NCBI RefSeq assembly: GCF_932276165.1
Contig: NC_063994.1
Coordinates: 2,728,001-2,792,000 of the forward strand
DNA length: 64,000 nucleotides
Direction of reading: 5' to 3'
From: Plutella xylostella
Lineage: Eukaryota; Arthropoda; Insecta; Lepidoptera; Plutellidae
Made by a program: the position numbers and the translations under genes. A model generated the notes under the pieces. That model saw only the letters and a list, made by a program, of their open reading frames with translations, did not search any database and had not been told where the DNA came from. Numbering within the stretch: the stretch's first letter is position 1; the number at the start of each line of letters is the position of its first letter. Positions 31,460 to 42,664 of this stretch are shown in pieces.

Positions 31460-32060
31460 TGGTGTCCATGCTGGAAAAAGCTTCCATATCTGAGGGCACG
31501 GCAGTGCCCCCACCAAGTCGAGCAAAAAAGCGGCACGGCCGTACCATCCTTTTCTCGAAGCAATTCAGGCCATTTTCGACCCCCTGTAACTTCGTTGTGG
31601 ATAAAAGTAGAAGACTGAATTTTCAATAACCATGCAGGCATTGTAAAGACACGGTATATATATTACAAATTTCATTAAATTTGAAACAGTAGTTTAAGAA
31701 TTATAACGGGTCAAAGTTTCTTAATTTTGTCACTGACACACTCACTCACTCACCGATCATAAAAATTCTAAGGCACTTCTAGCAGACCTAGAAGCTTCAA
31801 ATTTGGAATATAAGAAGTGTTTGGTGTCAAGAACAATCAAGGAAAAACTAAAATATTTGGGGGCACCAACTCGAGTGAATTTTTCAATTTTGTTCCAGTT
31901 TTCTAGATAGGTAGGTACATAACTGCTTAAATAATTTCATAATCACATATCTGGGGGCACGGCAGTGCCCCCACCAAGTAAATATAGGCGCACGGTAGTG
32001 CCCCTGCCAAATCGAGCAAAAAATTCCCGTCATGCAAATTACATCCGCAAAGGATGGATT
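31460..32060. repeat. Dispersed repeat with GGGGCACGGCAGTGCCCC hairpins
   Basis: Near-palindromic phrases (GGGGCAC-GGCA-GTGCCCC type) occur at about 31493, 31950 and, diverged, 31990, each followed by a 'caccaagtcgagcaaaaaa'-like stretch. Between them are 'ctgacacactcactcactca' and 'cttctagcagacctagaagc'. The repeated layout suggests one composite repeat element, not a gene; the short frames at 31444-31641 are by-products. Confidence 0.5.
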
Positions 32061-32069
32061 ACCTAGCTA

Positions 32070-32842
32070 CGGACAAAGCACATCAGGCTACCAGTGCTAC
32101 CACTTATAGTCAAATTTTCTTAATGAAGGTACAATGAATTTAGTGTATTTGTATAAAACCTACAGTATTAAACGTGTTCATAATGTTATCGTTTGTACAC
32201 ACTTTGTACATTATAATAATTTTAGTTTGAGTTATCCATTGCATAAGCCGCACATAAGTTTCAAATATTTGTTATTGTTTACTTAACTACCAATGTCTAA
32301 TACATACAATGTGTAAGTGAACTTGTATAGACACTCATATAACATTATATTTTATAATAACTTTAATTCAACTACACAATTTTTCTTGAGGCCCGCAACA
32401 TGTTGGCAACACCAACATTAATATTTAAAAACATAAATGTATTTGCGGTTCCTACTCTCTTCTTCCATCTTGGTGTAACCTAATGTGTGTGTACAGTAAA
32501 TAAAACAGTTTTTATTAATATTTACAAGTCGTGTTTGAAGTCATCCTCTACCACAAATCTACTCAGGACCGAACTCAATCCAGCTAACAGTCTACATCTA
32601 TCGATTACAACAGTATTGGAAACTAAGGTTGAAATTTAATTAGGGAAATTTGATGCAGTACGAAGTATCAAAGTTACGTTTATTCATTACGTAGGCAAAA
32701 ATAAAGATTCTTGATTCTTACCTCAAGTTTGCGATTTATGTAGGTAGGCAACCTACCAAACTAAGTTAACGCACCTACGTACCTGGAAGGTACCGAAAAG
32801 AAAAAAAAGTAGAACTGTCTACAAAATACAAAAAGAAATGAA
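32070..32842. other. No gene seen
   Basis: AT-rich; 32385-32530 contains 'aggcccgcaacatgttggca' and 'cagtaaataaaacagttttt', which could be the end of a retroelement. Not further assignable. Confidence 0.4.
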
Positions 32843-33200
32843 ATCCCATCAAAAACAATACTTGTCAAAAAAACCAAGTCTCTAACTCAGTTATTCTACG
32901 GTAAAAAGATTGTGATATCCATGTAATACCAAGTCTTATCCACACACGCATCTCAATCTTAAAAACATTTAATGTTTTATATAAATATATTGACTTGGTC
33001 ATCGCACTAAATAATTTAATTAACACGTGTTTCCATGCGATGGCCGAGTCAATATATTTATATAAAACATTAAATATTTTTAAAATTGAGATGCGTGAGT
33101 GGATAAGACTTGATATAACATGGATCTTACAATCTTTTTACCGTAGAACGACTGAGTTACGAGACTTGGTTTTTTTGACAAGTATTGTTTTTGATGGGAT
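32843..33200. mobile_element. Foldback element with 164-bp arms
   Basis: Arms at 32843-33006 and 33037-33200 are inverted copies (ATCCCATCAAAAACAATACT pairs with AGTATTGTTTTTGATGGGAT) around a 30-base loop. Differences are few. The apparent 193-codon plus frame at 32995-33576 starts in the loop and runs out through the right arm, so its N-terminal half is an artefact of this element. Confidence 0.85.
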
Positions 33201-33345
33201 AAGGGATAAAACCTATCCATCAGTTTTTTGTTCTTTGCGCCTGTGTCCGCGATATTCTATGTCTGTCGATGCCCATTGTCTCACCCACTCTCATAAAACC
33301 TCAAGAAGCCTCCCTGAGCTTCAACTGAACCTCAATGACGCCCCT

Positions 33346-33483
33346 GATCCACCTGCTCCCGCTACACGAGTTCGTTATCGACGTCTCGTCTCGTTTAATG
33401 CGCGTTGCACCAATCACGCCGTATTCATGGCGAATCGCGATATACTAATGTTTATCTACGTCGATAACGATAACGGCAGCTCA
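33346..33483. mobile_element. MITE-like patch, CTGCYGCTACACG ends
   Basis: The left 'ctgctcccgctacacgagtt' with 'cgttatcgacgt' pairs loosely with the right 'acgtcgataacgataacggc'. A related stretch at about 36835-36930 ('ctgccgctacacggaatctt', 'atcgacatagataagcg') supports a repeat family. The plus frame crossing it has no recognised domain. Confidence 0.4.
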
Positions 33484-33832
33484 GTGGATGTTCTACTAAA
33501 CCTACGGCAAATTAGAGACTATTTATTCACCTATAATAATAAAATAAATACATTTCAATTATTAAGACTTTATTGACATCTTGAGATTTATCATCTAACA
33601 AGTTCAGCGGAAAATACATCACAACAAATCAACGTAATAAGAGATAATCATCTCACAAAACAAAATTTAGAAACTCGACTCGTTCACGAATATTTTAACT
33701 AAAAACATGACTAATTAGTTAGTTTTTTTGCTATTGGAATAAAATAAAATACACCATAAACATTAGACACCAAAACGAAAAACCAAACACATAATATCTT
33801 ATTCCCGTGTATGACCTTGAACTTCAACCTCA

Positions 33833-34058
33833 TCACAACCCACTTGGAAGTATAAAGAAACCGTGGCGGTTAGAGGTCAGCATGTTCACTCGCAGGCTCA
33901 CCAGCTGCTTGGGGAGATCGGGGGAGATGGGCTCCCGCCACCAGGTCTGCTTGGGGAGATCAGGGCAGATGGGCTCCCTCCACCACGTGCGACGCAGGTA
34001 CCAGGACTGGACAGAGGAGCAGGAGAGGTCCAGCCAGTTGTCGATGGTTTGTGGTTTG
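33833..34058 (-). CDS. Probable terminal exon of an unrecognised gene
   Basis: On minus, an acceptor ('caatcttcacag', 34070-34059) precedes a frame of 74 residues ending TGA at 33835-33833. One base precedes the first full codon. It reads KPQTIDNWLDLSCSSVQSWY, LRR, then TWWREPICPDLPKQ and TWWREPISPDLPKQ in tandem, then LVSLRVNMLTSNRHGFF and ILPSGL. Codon use is GC-rich and quite unlike its surroundings, which argues for real coding. The 42-bp repeat (33907-33948 and 33949-33990) shows mostly synonymous-type changes. Upstream exons would lie above 34070 and were not identified. I cannot name the family; the opposite-strand frame of 85 codons is a shadow. Confidence 0.45.
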
Positions 34059-34186
34059 CTGTGAAGATTGGGAATAACATTAGGGTTTCGTTTGCGATAA
34101 GGTAAAAAGGCTATTGGACAGCAGGGATAAGACGGTTTTTAGAATAATACAATAATCTTCCATTGCTGCCACACTACAAAGAATAC

Positions 34187-34400
34187 CGAATGGTGTAATG
34201 GTTGGTGACCCTGACTATGCTGAAGGTACCGGGTTCGATTCCCGGCCGAGGAGGATATTTGTTTAAAGACAGATATTTGTACTTGGATCTTGGGTGTTGA
34301 TACAGATATATCAGCAGTCCGCTACCCATATTACAGGCTTTGCCTAGTTTGGGGTCGTATGGCCGCGTGTGAGATGTCCCCAATGATTTCAAAAGTACAT
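34187..34400 (+). mobile_element. tRNA-headed SINE, second family
   Basis: The head 'ggtgtaatggttggtgaccc' with 'gggttcgattcccggccgag' is followed by the body 'agacagatatttgtac', 'cttgggtgttgatac', 'tttggggtcgtatggccgcg' and 'gtgagatgtcccca'. The copy at 39150-39385 matches the same body, and a head fragment is at 4598. Confidence 0.75.
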
Positions 34401-34859
34401 CGGTAGTATAGTACGCTAATAGGTAAGTCAATGGATGTCCCCATGTGTTACTTACTGTTGCTCTAAATCCTTGTCTTTCCCTTTACATCGTTTAATTCTT
34501 CTTGTGGGCGTGGTGGCCCGGAATCTGTAATATTTAGGCATTATTTAAATAATGCCGCATAGATACAGCATTTACTTTCTATCATCTATCTATAGAAATT
34601 TAGTCAAAATATTCAACCAACGTAAAAAAACACGAAATAAAACTTGTTACCTACTCTGTGTGTTGTTGTTGACATAAATTATGCATAATCTATGTGTAGG
34701 TATATTGATCAAAAATAAATTCCATAAATAATCAAAAGGACGTTATTATTCTGAGCCAAAAAGCACGGAATCAGTTTTTTTATGTAAAACAAACAAACTG
34801 AATTTACTAAACCAAGGCATCTGTATCAGAGCTACGATGAAACTAGACAGGCATGTATA

Positions 34860-35200
34860 CATGATAACTTTATAGCACTCCTCTATCCTGTTGGGAGATC
34901 ACAAAGAAGCCGCCAGTGGCCACACCGGATGTGAGTGCAGACGTGCATTTCCGGTGTCGACCTTCGGCGTTCTACCACCGGAAGTGGTCTAAAAGCCTCC
35001 ATGTTTGTCCTTTCACATTATGCAGTTATAGTGAAACTAACTTAACTGACTAGATGTTTGGCATTTTTGTCCACCTTTTACCCCCTGGCCACAGCCAGTA
35101 TTGCGGCGCGGCGAGCGGCGCGGCTAGCGGTGAGCGCCGAAAACAAACGCTAGACAACGAGAGTCGCTTGCGCTTGCCATTGGCGTGTCTAAACTCAATA
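34860..35200. other. Two GC-richer patches, unassigned
   Basis: 34870-35010 contains 'agaagccgccagtggccaca' and 'ttccggtgtcgaccttcggc'; on minus it is open for about 42 codons from an ATG at about 35000 but reads like repeat. 35090-35150 is rich in GCGGCG with 'gctagcggtgagcgccg', a possible splice donor. No gene can be supported. Confidence 0.25.
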
Positions 35201-35284
35201 ATAATAGTGACCGCTTCTTACTTACATAATCATCATTATTATCAGCCCATAGTCCCTCTCCCAAGTAGCACCATAACACTCTGT

Positions 35285-35470
35285 CTTCGGCCTTTCTCAT
35301 CCAGCCACCTTTCTAAGGTTGTCGGACCAGCAGGCTGGAGGGCGTCCCACTCTATGCTTGCCTGTTTGTAGTCTCCACTCGAGACCTCGTTTGTTCTACC
35401 GGTCATCGTTTCTTCGGCATATCGCCACTGCCACTGCCACGCTTGCAGAGTTAAAGAGCTATGTCGGTAA
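35285..35470 (-). pseudogene. RTE-like LINE C-terminal remnant
   Basis: On minus one reads AKLKWQWQW, then GRTNEVSSGDYKQAS with frame changes, then a stretch like 'GPTTLERWLDEKGRRQS'. The order KLKWQW...R...W-x-DD...W fits the C-terminal end of RTE-clade proteins (usual form KLKWQWAGHI). Multiple indels. The plus frames at 35054-35507 are shadows. Confidence 0.5.
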
Positions 35471-35516
35471 CTTGAATTCTATTACGAATTACCTCATATA
35501 TCTTTAAACTATAACT

Positions 35517-35700
35517 GCAAACGTTGTCTGGTAGAGATTACTTTAAGCAATAAGGCCGCCTTTATGTGCTGTTGTTAAGTAAAGTAAAGTAATTCTTTAT
35601 TTCCATACCAAAATTACACAGATTACATGTACAAGTAGATAAACAACAAACTGGTACAGAAAAAGGTATTCAGCTCAGCTTTAAGATTTAAGTTAAGATA
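35517..35700. repeat. Two retroposon tails, head to head
   Basis: 'gttgtctggtagagattact' with 'gcaataaggccgcc' (plus) is the family of 29824. It is followed by 'attctttatttccatacc' with 'gtacaagtagataaacaa', an inverted tail. Confidence 0.4.
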
Positions 35701-36480
35701 TTATCTCGTAAAAAACTAATATGTATAACTTTATTCATAAAAATATACAGTTACAAACATGCATAATATCCACTAGAAGTTTCGTCAAAAAAACTTGCAT
35801 GGTGCCACATAAAGAGTACATATTCAAATCTATTTAAAAAAAAAACTCTTCCCTTGAACAAGTGGGGTACACCAGAAACCAGTAGATAAAATATGCATTC
35901 CCACATTTAGGAGTGTAATGTCGGACGCAGAGCGATATCGCCGCTTTCATTTCCTGGCGCCGCCACAGCGGATATTATTGAATGCACATTCATATCGTCC
36001 TAATGTACCCACATTTATCCCCGTATCGCCATTCGCAGGAATGCTCAGCGTATTTAGGTTGTTCCAAAAAAAGAAATCATTTGTTAAAACTTCTCGTATG
36101 TATGAGGCTTTCGATAATGTCGGAGCCTATGGTACGGGATTGGTAATGTAAGTTTACGTTTTATCTGTCAAAAGTTTTATGATAGTTTCCGATAGAGGCG
36201 CCACTTAGCATTAGATCACATGAAAGTAATCGTACCTTCTATGTATTCTTCTATTACTTCCATGTTTGATCATCAAAACACTAAATACAAAGTATTTTCT
36301 GGTTGCCGCCTTAACTTTTTTAACTTATTATTTTTATTTCTCTCTCCCGTTTCCGCCTTGTCCCGAATTCATTTCGGCAGCGGCGCGTCCGAAGCGCATT
36401 ATCGATGACAGATAAATATTTTTCCCAAAGCTTTTCCATAAATTACCCACGTAATGGATTCCCGTTTCACGCTACCCCCG
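35700..36480. other. No gene supportable
   Basis: A GC-richer patch at 35930-36150 is open on plus for 77 codons but shows no domain. 'tttccgatagaggcgccact' at 36186 matches the interior of the MITE at 36956-37078, so at least part is repeat. Confidence 0.4.
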
Positions 36481-36481
36481 A

Positions 36482-36616
36482 GGGTCACTCTGTACTGACG
36501 AAAAACGAACCAACGAGAGCTGTCGTGCAATCGGCACGTTTAATACAACGAGATAGGGTCGTGGCTCGCGCGGCTGCGCTCCGCAACTTATTATTTCGTT
36601 ATAAATAGTGACCCCC
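36482..36616. mobile_element. MITE, GGGTCACTCTAT family
   Basis: The left GGGTCACTCTGTACTGACG pairs with the right 'cgttataaatagtgaccccc'. The interior 'caacgagatagggtcgtggc' is shared with 6724-6859. A further decayed copy lies at about 41700-41800 ('tacatcgagataaagtcatg'). Confidence 0.65.
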
Positions 36617-36955
36617 CTGACTTTGAACAAACTTTATAGGAAAGTCGAAGTGTTTTCACAGTGAAGGGTGTTAAAACTGGCTGTCTGAAGTCGTTTTTTT
36701 TGTTGTGTTGTTTTATTTGGGGTTTGTGGGAATGGAATTGATTGTTGCTGGTTAACCGTTCAAGAAGAAATTGTGGAGAGACTGGAGATGTGAAGGACTG
36801 GCTTTGTGCTAGCTTTTAGGAAATCCATTCTGCTGCCGCTACACGGAATCTTTATCGACATAGATAAGCGTCAATACGGAGCTATGATAGGCGGAACGTG
36901 CATTAAACGAGTTTATCTAATTCAACAACGAACCTGCATAGGTTTTTAATTTTTT

Positions 36956-37078
36956 GAAAACTATAAAAGTTTACGTTTTCTTCTGTCATCTGCATACATT
37001 ATCACTCAAAAGTCGCATGATAGTTTCCGCTAGAGGCGCCACTTTGTATGCGAGAAAACGTAAACTTTTATAGTTTCC
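36956..37078. mobile_element. MITE with AACTATAAAAGTTTACG ends
   Basis: 'aaactataaaagtttacgtt' and 'aacgtaaacttttatagttt' are inverted over about 25 bp. The interior 'tccgctagaggcgccacttt' also occurs at 36186. Non-coding. Confidence 0.7.
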
Positions 37079-37614
37079 GACAATCTAACAAACCTGTACT
37101 AGACCTACTGTGTAGCGGCCGTTGTAGGTATATTATTTTTGTTTTTGTCAAAACGTTTGCGTGAGTCTTTTTTCGCGATACTAATACAATTTTAGTATGG
37201 AAATGTGAGGTCTTACATTTCTGTATTACATTTGTGTGCTTGTTAGTAAAATAATGAATTTTATGTCAAAATCCTCTATCAAGTTCTTTATCACACATCA
37301 TTTGCTTTGGTTAGGCTAATGTACTTAAAAAACACAAGGTCCGAATTTAATTTACTACCATTCGACACTATTATTTCTACTTCCATGTTATTGAAAGTGA
37401 CAATTCAATAAGTTCAATATTTCCAAGTCAGTAATTCCATTCAGTATGACGAGATGTGCCTCCGTCCGCCAGTGAAGACGGTCGCTATTCATATTGAAAT
37501 GAATCTACAGAAATATAATGATAGAAAAGGAATACAGACGTAAAAAATGAGTAACACAAACACACCTCATCATCATCAGTCATTATTAAACTATCTACAC
37601 GGAGTACGTCATTA

Positions 37615-37753
37615 AGGGCCACTTGCACCAACATATTAAATCTAGATTTACTGTTAAATTCTCGATTTAGTGTAAAATTTTATATGGACTGATGTTTCTT
37701 AAATCGTGATTTGACACTAAATCTAGATTTAATACGTTTCTGCAAGTGGTCCT
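37615..37753. mobile_element. MITE, AGGGCCACTTGCACCA type
   Basis: The left AGGGCCACTTGCACCAAC and the right 'gtttctgcaagtggtcct' pair, as do 'taaatctagattta' blocks inside each arm. Members of this general type (GGTGCAA-containing ends) are common in moths; compare 54135 and 55870. Confidence 0.65.
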
Positions 37754-37759
37754 AAGAAG

Positions 37760-39149
37760 GCTTTCACTAAATATCGGCGCAGTGTCCTTTGTCAAATGTG
37801 TAATCTAAGTGCATTGTACTGATTCCAAAACGGCGATACGGTTCTCGACCTATCACGTAATACATATGCAATACAAATGTACTATGAAAAGTTAGACATA
37901 GAGTATGAAGGGTTGGAACCCTATTGTCTGAATAGTCTTATATGCACTAGTAGATTCAGTAACATACTTTGTGCATTTGTGGTATAAGAATAACATATTA
38001 TTTTATCTTACACAATAAAATCAAGACAATACATGGCCGGGGTTGTTGTAAAGCCGCGTGCACAAAGCATGTTGAATGCAGAAAGGGCGCGGATAAGATG
38101 CAAGAGACGGGTGCTACAATGCACCATGTGTGTTCTGGAAGATAAGTTTTTAAAATTAAATAACTGACTGGAATAAACTAGGTAACTAATTAATTAATAG
38201 CTAGCGTAATTATGCTACCTCGGCTTATCGGCTCGTAATTATGCTCGCGGCTCAAAAAATTTTGTTACTCCCATTTTCAAAGGTCGTAGAGTAAAATTGA
38301 TTCTAAATGTACATTACAGAGGCTGTGTTTTATATGAACCATTGCATGACACATTTAGATAACCAATTCTTTAGTACCTATCTACCTAACTGTGCCTATT
38401 TTGTTTAAATTAATGTTGTAACTCTAACACATTCACTTTAATGCTGACATGGAAACGCGATGGGTAAAAATGTCTGCCGATAAATTAGGGTCAGGCAGAA
38501 CCACGGATGAATGCAGCATATTTTATCTACAGCGTGCTTAAACGAAACATGGCTATTTAACCAAGATGACTGTGATATATACAGGGTGTAACAAAATTGG
38601 TATACTAGGCCCGAGAAGGCTTAATCAGCTTGGATTGTAAATTCGTTAGGAAAAACTGTTCCGATACAGTCACGAGGTTTTTGTAACAATCGTATTTACC
38701 TCTCTGAATTTTCTCAAATAATAATAAGTCCTCCAAACAATTTTCAGAAAATTTGGACCATTCTCCCATTTGACTATTACAATAATTATCCATTCCTAAC
38801 CATCAACCACGTAACTCTCTGTGAAATAAGCCTGTTAACCAACCAAAGTTCCGTAAAAATTCCCTTCACAATCGGATTTAGAAAAACACTCACCCACTCA
38901 GCCTTACATTTTAATCAGCGGAGTGTTCCATCCGTTTTCACCCTAAATCATTTATAAAGACGTCGCGAGACTGCGACGGAGAATTTTTCTTGTCTTAAGT
39001 AAATAAAAATCCAATCACGCTAAATCCAATTTTCATTCCGACGCCTGTCGACTGCATTCGCGTTTTCAGGCGGCCTTTTTTTTCTTTTCAGCATACCGCA
39101 TCGGGATTACGGGAACGGAGGGTCAGAGCCAGAGGGCTATTGACGACCG
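37760..39149. other. No gene; SINE and MITE fragments
   Basis: 37800-37920 ('ttccaaaacggcgatacggt') is related to the SINE remnant at 26200. 38580-38615 (ACAGGGTGTAACAAAATTGG) is a solitary left end of the TACAGGGTGTTGCAAAA family. The rest is AT-rich. Confidence 0.45.
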
Positions 39150-39385
39150 AATAGTGTATTGCTTAGTGACCCTGACTGCTATACCGAAGGTCCCGGGTTC
39201 AGATATTTGTTTAAAGACAGATATTTGTACTCGGGTCTTGGGTGTTGATATTTATTTTATATTTACTATGTATCTATCTAAATATTTGTGTAGATATTAT
39301 ATCAGATGTCCGACACCCATAACACAGGTTCTGCCTAGCTTGGGGTCGGATGGCCGTGTGTGAGATGTCCCCACATATTTTTTTA
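39150..39385 (+). mobile_element. tRNA-headed SINE, second family
   Basis: 'gcttagtgaccctgactgct' and 'aaggtcccgggttcag' are followed by 'ttaaagacagatatttgtac', 'gggtcttgggtgttgata', 'tggggtcggatggccgtgtg' and 'gtgagatgtccccac'. It matches 34187-34400 with a longer middle. Confidence 0.7.
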
Positions 39386-39389
39386 TTTA

Positions 39390-40590
39390 TTTATTCCAGC
39401 CGAATCGTTATTGTTGAATTGGAAGTTTGCCAAACCACCCGCTAGATGTCGCTGTTCTTACTACGCCCTAATAGACGAGTTTTAAAGTACAACATTGCAT
39501 ATTATTGTAAAATTGTATTTTTTTAAGTTGGTAGCGGTATAATGGGATGGATCATTAACAGAGTGTTATGAAACTGCTTAGGAAACGCTTATGTTCTATA
39601 TACAATAGGACCAACCACAATAAATAATACAAAGCGTCAAATTTCAGGAAGAAGATTTATGAACATTCATTTAATCGTAATCTACGAAACAATGAAATAA
39701 ATCTCGAATCACACTTAGCCGTTTTAGTTCCACTCTCCACACTTCGGGCCGACACCGTCTAGTCCATCTATCGGATCAGTGACCAATTTTTGAGGACTCC
39801 GATTCTCTGCACTGATTATAGGGTTACTGTCTGTACCCTGATAGTTACAATTTTCGTATAATGCCGTGATAATGTTTTATAGATACTTAGAATAGTGAAA
39901 AAAATGTATTTTAATGTACCTCATAATTATGTAACTGAATATTAACATACTTATGAGAATCCTTAGAAAAAAAAAACAACAACAAATACCACTCTTTGTT
40001 AGCCATATCAATGTTGTCGTATAAAATCTTACTACGCAAGCCTGCTACGCCGCGCCGTAGCCGCTACGCTTTCGCTACGACGTTCCCGTAGCCATTCTCG
40101 TAGCAAAAAGTTGCTCCCAAATTATTTTATTTTTTCTATGGAGAAAAAGATATCCTTAAGTACCAATTGAACAACCAAACCTGTTATCCACCAAAGGGTA
40201 GGCAAAAGTACATTGCTGTATCCAGTTTTCCTAATACGAACCAATTTTTGGTGTAATAAAAGATAAAAGTTTCCTGAAAAAAATCATTTTCGTAGTTTTA
40301 ATTTAGACTTTACATAGCATCAGATCAGAGCCCTTGGTCTTGGAGTAACAAGGTATATGTAGTTGTAAAAATAATTACTTCGCTTTGTCTCATTAATTCA
40401 TGTGGGTTTTCGGATTTTAAAAGCAGCCGCCACGGGTACAAATTAAAATCTTGTTTGCAGATTGCATTTTTACGACTGCTTTGACGTCAAATTAAACTCT
40501 GGAGTGATAATAATTGCATGCTTTGTTATGAACAGTAAAATAAAAACGAAATTGCACACAATTTTGTCACGTATATATGACATCTCATTA
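39390..40590. other. No gene seen
   Basis: AT-rich. 40028-40105 is a local run of GCTACG/CGTAGC words ('ctacgccgcgccgtagccgc', 'ctacgacgttcccgtagcc'), a small self-complementary GC-rich repeat. Confidence 0.45.
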
Positions 40591-40592
40591 TA

Positions 40593-40824
40593 CACTCACG
40601 GGCAATAAAATAGTTCCACCCACAAAATTTCGACATAAAATAACCTCAATTTTTTCAAAGATTTAATTTAAAATTTTAACAAAATATTATCGTTTTAGTT
40701 GGTAATGTCCTGATGCTCTGTTTAAAGTACTTTAATGTTGCAGAAGGCGTTATTAAGATAGCTTTTTCAGTTTAGGAGTAATTAGGAGCTTCTCTTAGTG
40801 GAACCTTTTCATGGCCCGTGAGTG
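40593..40824. mobile_element. Mariner-like MITE, ACACTCACGGGC ends
   Basis: ACACTCACGGGC and GCCCGTGAGTGT are perfect inverted ends flanked by TA on both sides (40591-40592, 40825-40826), as for Tc1/mariner insertions. The 232-bp interior includes 'aaaatagttccacccacaaa'. Partial copies are at 4853-4970, 10523-10618 and 52217-52310. Confidence 0.75.
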
Positions 40825-41846
40825 TAGTTATGAAACGGGTAGAAAAAATATGATAAGATACACACCTTCTCACGAAAAATACTATTGTGTGCTTTTAATT
40901 TGTTGGCCTCTCCTGTATTTTAATTCTTTGTGCCACAAATCTACTCTATCCCTATTCAATATCCTTTAATGTACTGTGGCCTAATTCTACTAACTGAAAG
41001 TCGCCATTATTCTTCGCTTGTTTCACAATCTCGTGAATCTGCTATGGAGCTTTCCCGAGTGATATGGAATCAACGACTGTTGCCACGGTCACACAGAACG
41101 CTTTTAGTTGGTTTATTTTATTATCATAAAGTCTTATTTCATTTCATTACTTTATTTCAGATTAAATATCCATAGCTGTGTTACTAACTATAACATGCTT
41201 ACTATACGCTTATGTTTGTGACTAGTATACTAAACATATTGATATACCTACAATATAAACAAAAAAAAAACGCAGTAGGTATAGAACAGAACCGAGACAA
41301 TAGTACTAAGCCACCTCGGACTACCCCTTCGGTGATTACAGTTGCATGTACAATAGTACAATGTTTAGCGGAAGAGGAAATATTCACCGAGTCCATTGTG
41401 ATCTGGGCAAGTGGTGCTTCGATTCACTTTGACGCGCCCGGCGCGGCGCTCGGCTCTAATCTATCTGTTTGTATGTGTTTCGGTTACTCTTCGGATTGAT
41501 TTCAGGAGGGTACTTCAGGTTGAAAAAAAAAAACACATGGTGCGAAAAATTCTCGCATACAAATTTACTGTAGATAAAAAATACATTGTCGAAAAAATTC
41601 TTGCTTAGTGATTTTTCCTTTCAACCGTCGATATACTCACGACTGTAATCGCAATCCCCCCGAAGGGGTATAGGCAGAGGTGACAAGAGCCACCCGCTTT
41701 TTGCTGTTCATTTGTACTCAGGTCATATTATGACGACTCTATTTTAATACATCGAGATAAAGTCATGATTAGCGCAGCAGAGCTTCGAAACTTAAATTGG
41801 AAATCTCAAATCGACATTTTATGTAAAAAAAATAATAAATTCTCAT

Positions 41847-42655
41847 TTGCATTTATACTTATTAAGGAAAGTTTCAAATGAAGACACTGTAGTGAATGCC
41901 TATTATGGTTATGTTGAATCCACTTTAAGATACGGTGTTATATTTTGGGGAAACTCAACTGACAACGAACTTGCATTCAAATCACAAAAAAAAATATATG
42001 CTATTAAGCGTCTTCAATCAAGAGATAGCTGTAAAGAACACTTTGCAGAATTAAAAATTCTTACATTACCGTGTCTTTACGTCTATGAGGTAGCGTTATA
42101 TGTTAAACTGAATAGACATCAGTTTAAGTCGTTTAAGAGTCGCCGATGTCAGAACCGTGTGGCAGCAGAGCCTAGAAAGTCGGCTCTTTACAATAAAAGT
42201 GTATTAGGAATGGCACCAAAAATCTATAATAACCGATCCAGAGCAGATTCGATCAATTGACAAAATAAATATATTTAAAAAAACCTTGTCTCGAGGACAT
42301 ATTAATCGGTACAGAGATTTATCAAAAATAAATGATGGACATTAACAAAAATAAATGTAACGTAGAATTATAACAGTTAAGTTAGATTGTCTGTGTCTCA
42401 ACCGAGTTGCCAAATTAGATTTTAAGTGGAGGTATTTGTAGTTAATTATTTTTTTGACATAGGTAATAATTTATTTTTACTATTAGTTAGTACCTACCTA
42501 CTTATGACATAACCATTATTAATAAGAATGCATGATTTAGGTATTTTATAGTTAGTTGTATAACTTTGTACGCCCAAGGGCAGGCCATAGTAGCAATAAA
42601 ATTAAGAGGACTTTGTTAATAGCTGCCTAAACCTATGTGTCACAATAAATATATT
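41847..42655 (+). pseudogene. Jockey/CR1-like LINE reverse transcriptase, C-terminal end
   Basis: The open frame to 42260 contains AYYGYVESTLRYGVIFWGNS, then FKSQKKIYAIKRLQSRDSC, LKILTLPCLYVYEVALYVK and a K...P..YN-like end. This is the thumb/C-terminal block of jockey/CR1-clade LINE reverse transcriptases. A frameshift near 42255 moves the rest of the reading frame (IFKKTLSRGHINRYRDLS) to the next frame, so the copy is dead. The catalytic palm is missing (5' truncation). The tail runs to about 42655, where an inverted LINE has inserted. Confidence 0.8.
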
Positions 42656-42664
42656 TTGATTTGT

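Noticed and set aside
32995..33576. 193-codon ORF as a gene
   Set aside because: The first part is the arm of a foldback element, the rest a MITE-like patch; no domain.
33807..34105. Plus-strand ORFs of 80-85 codons
   Set aside because: They are shadows of the minus-strand exon 34058-33833, which has a better splice context and composition.
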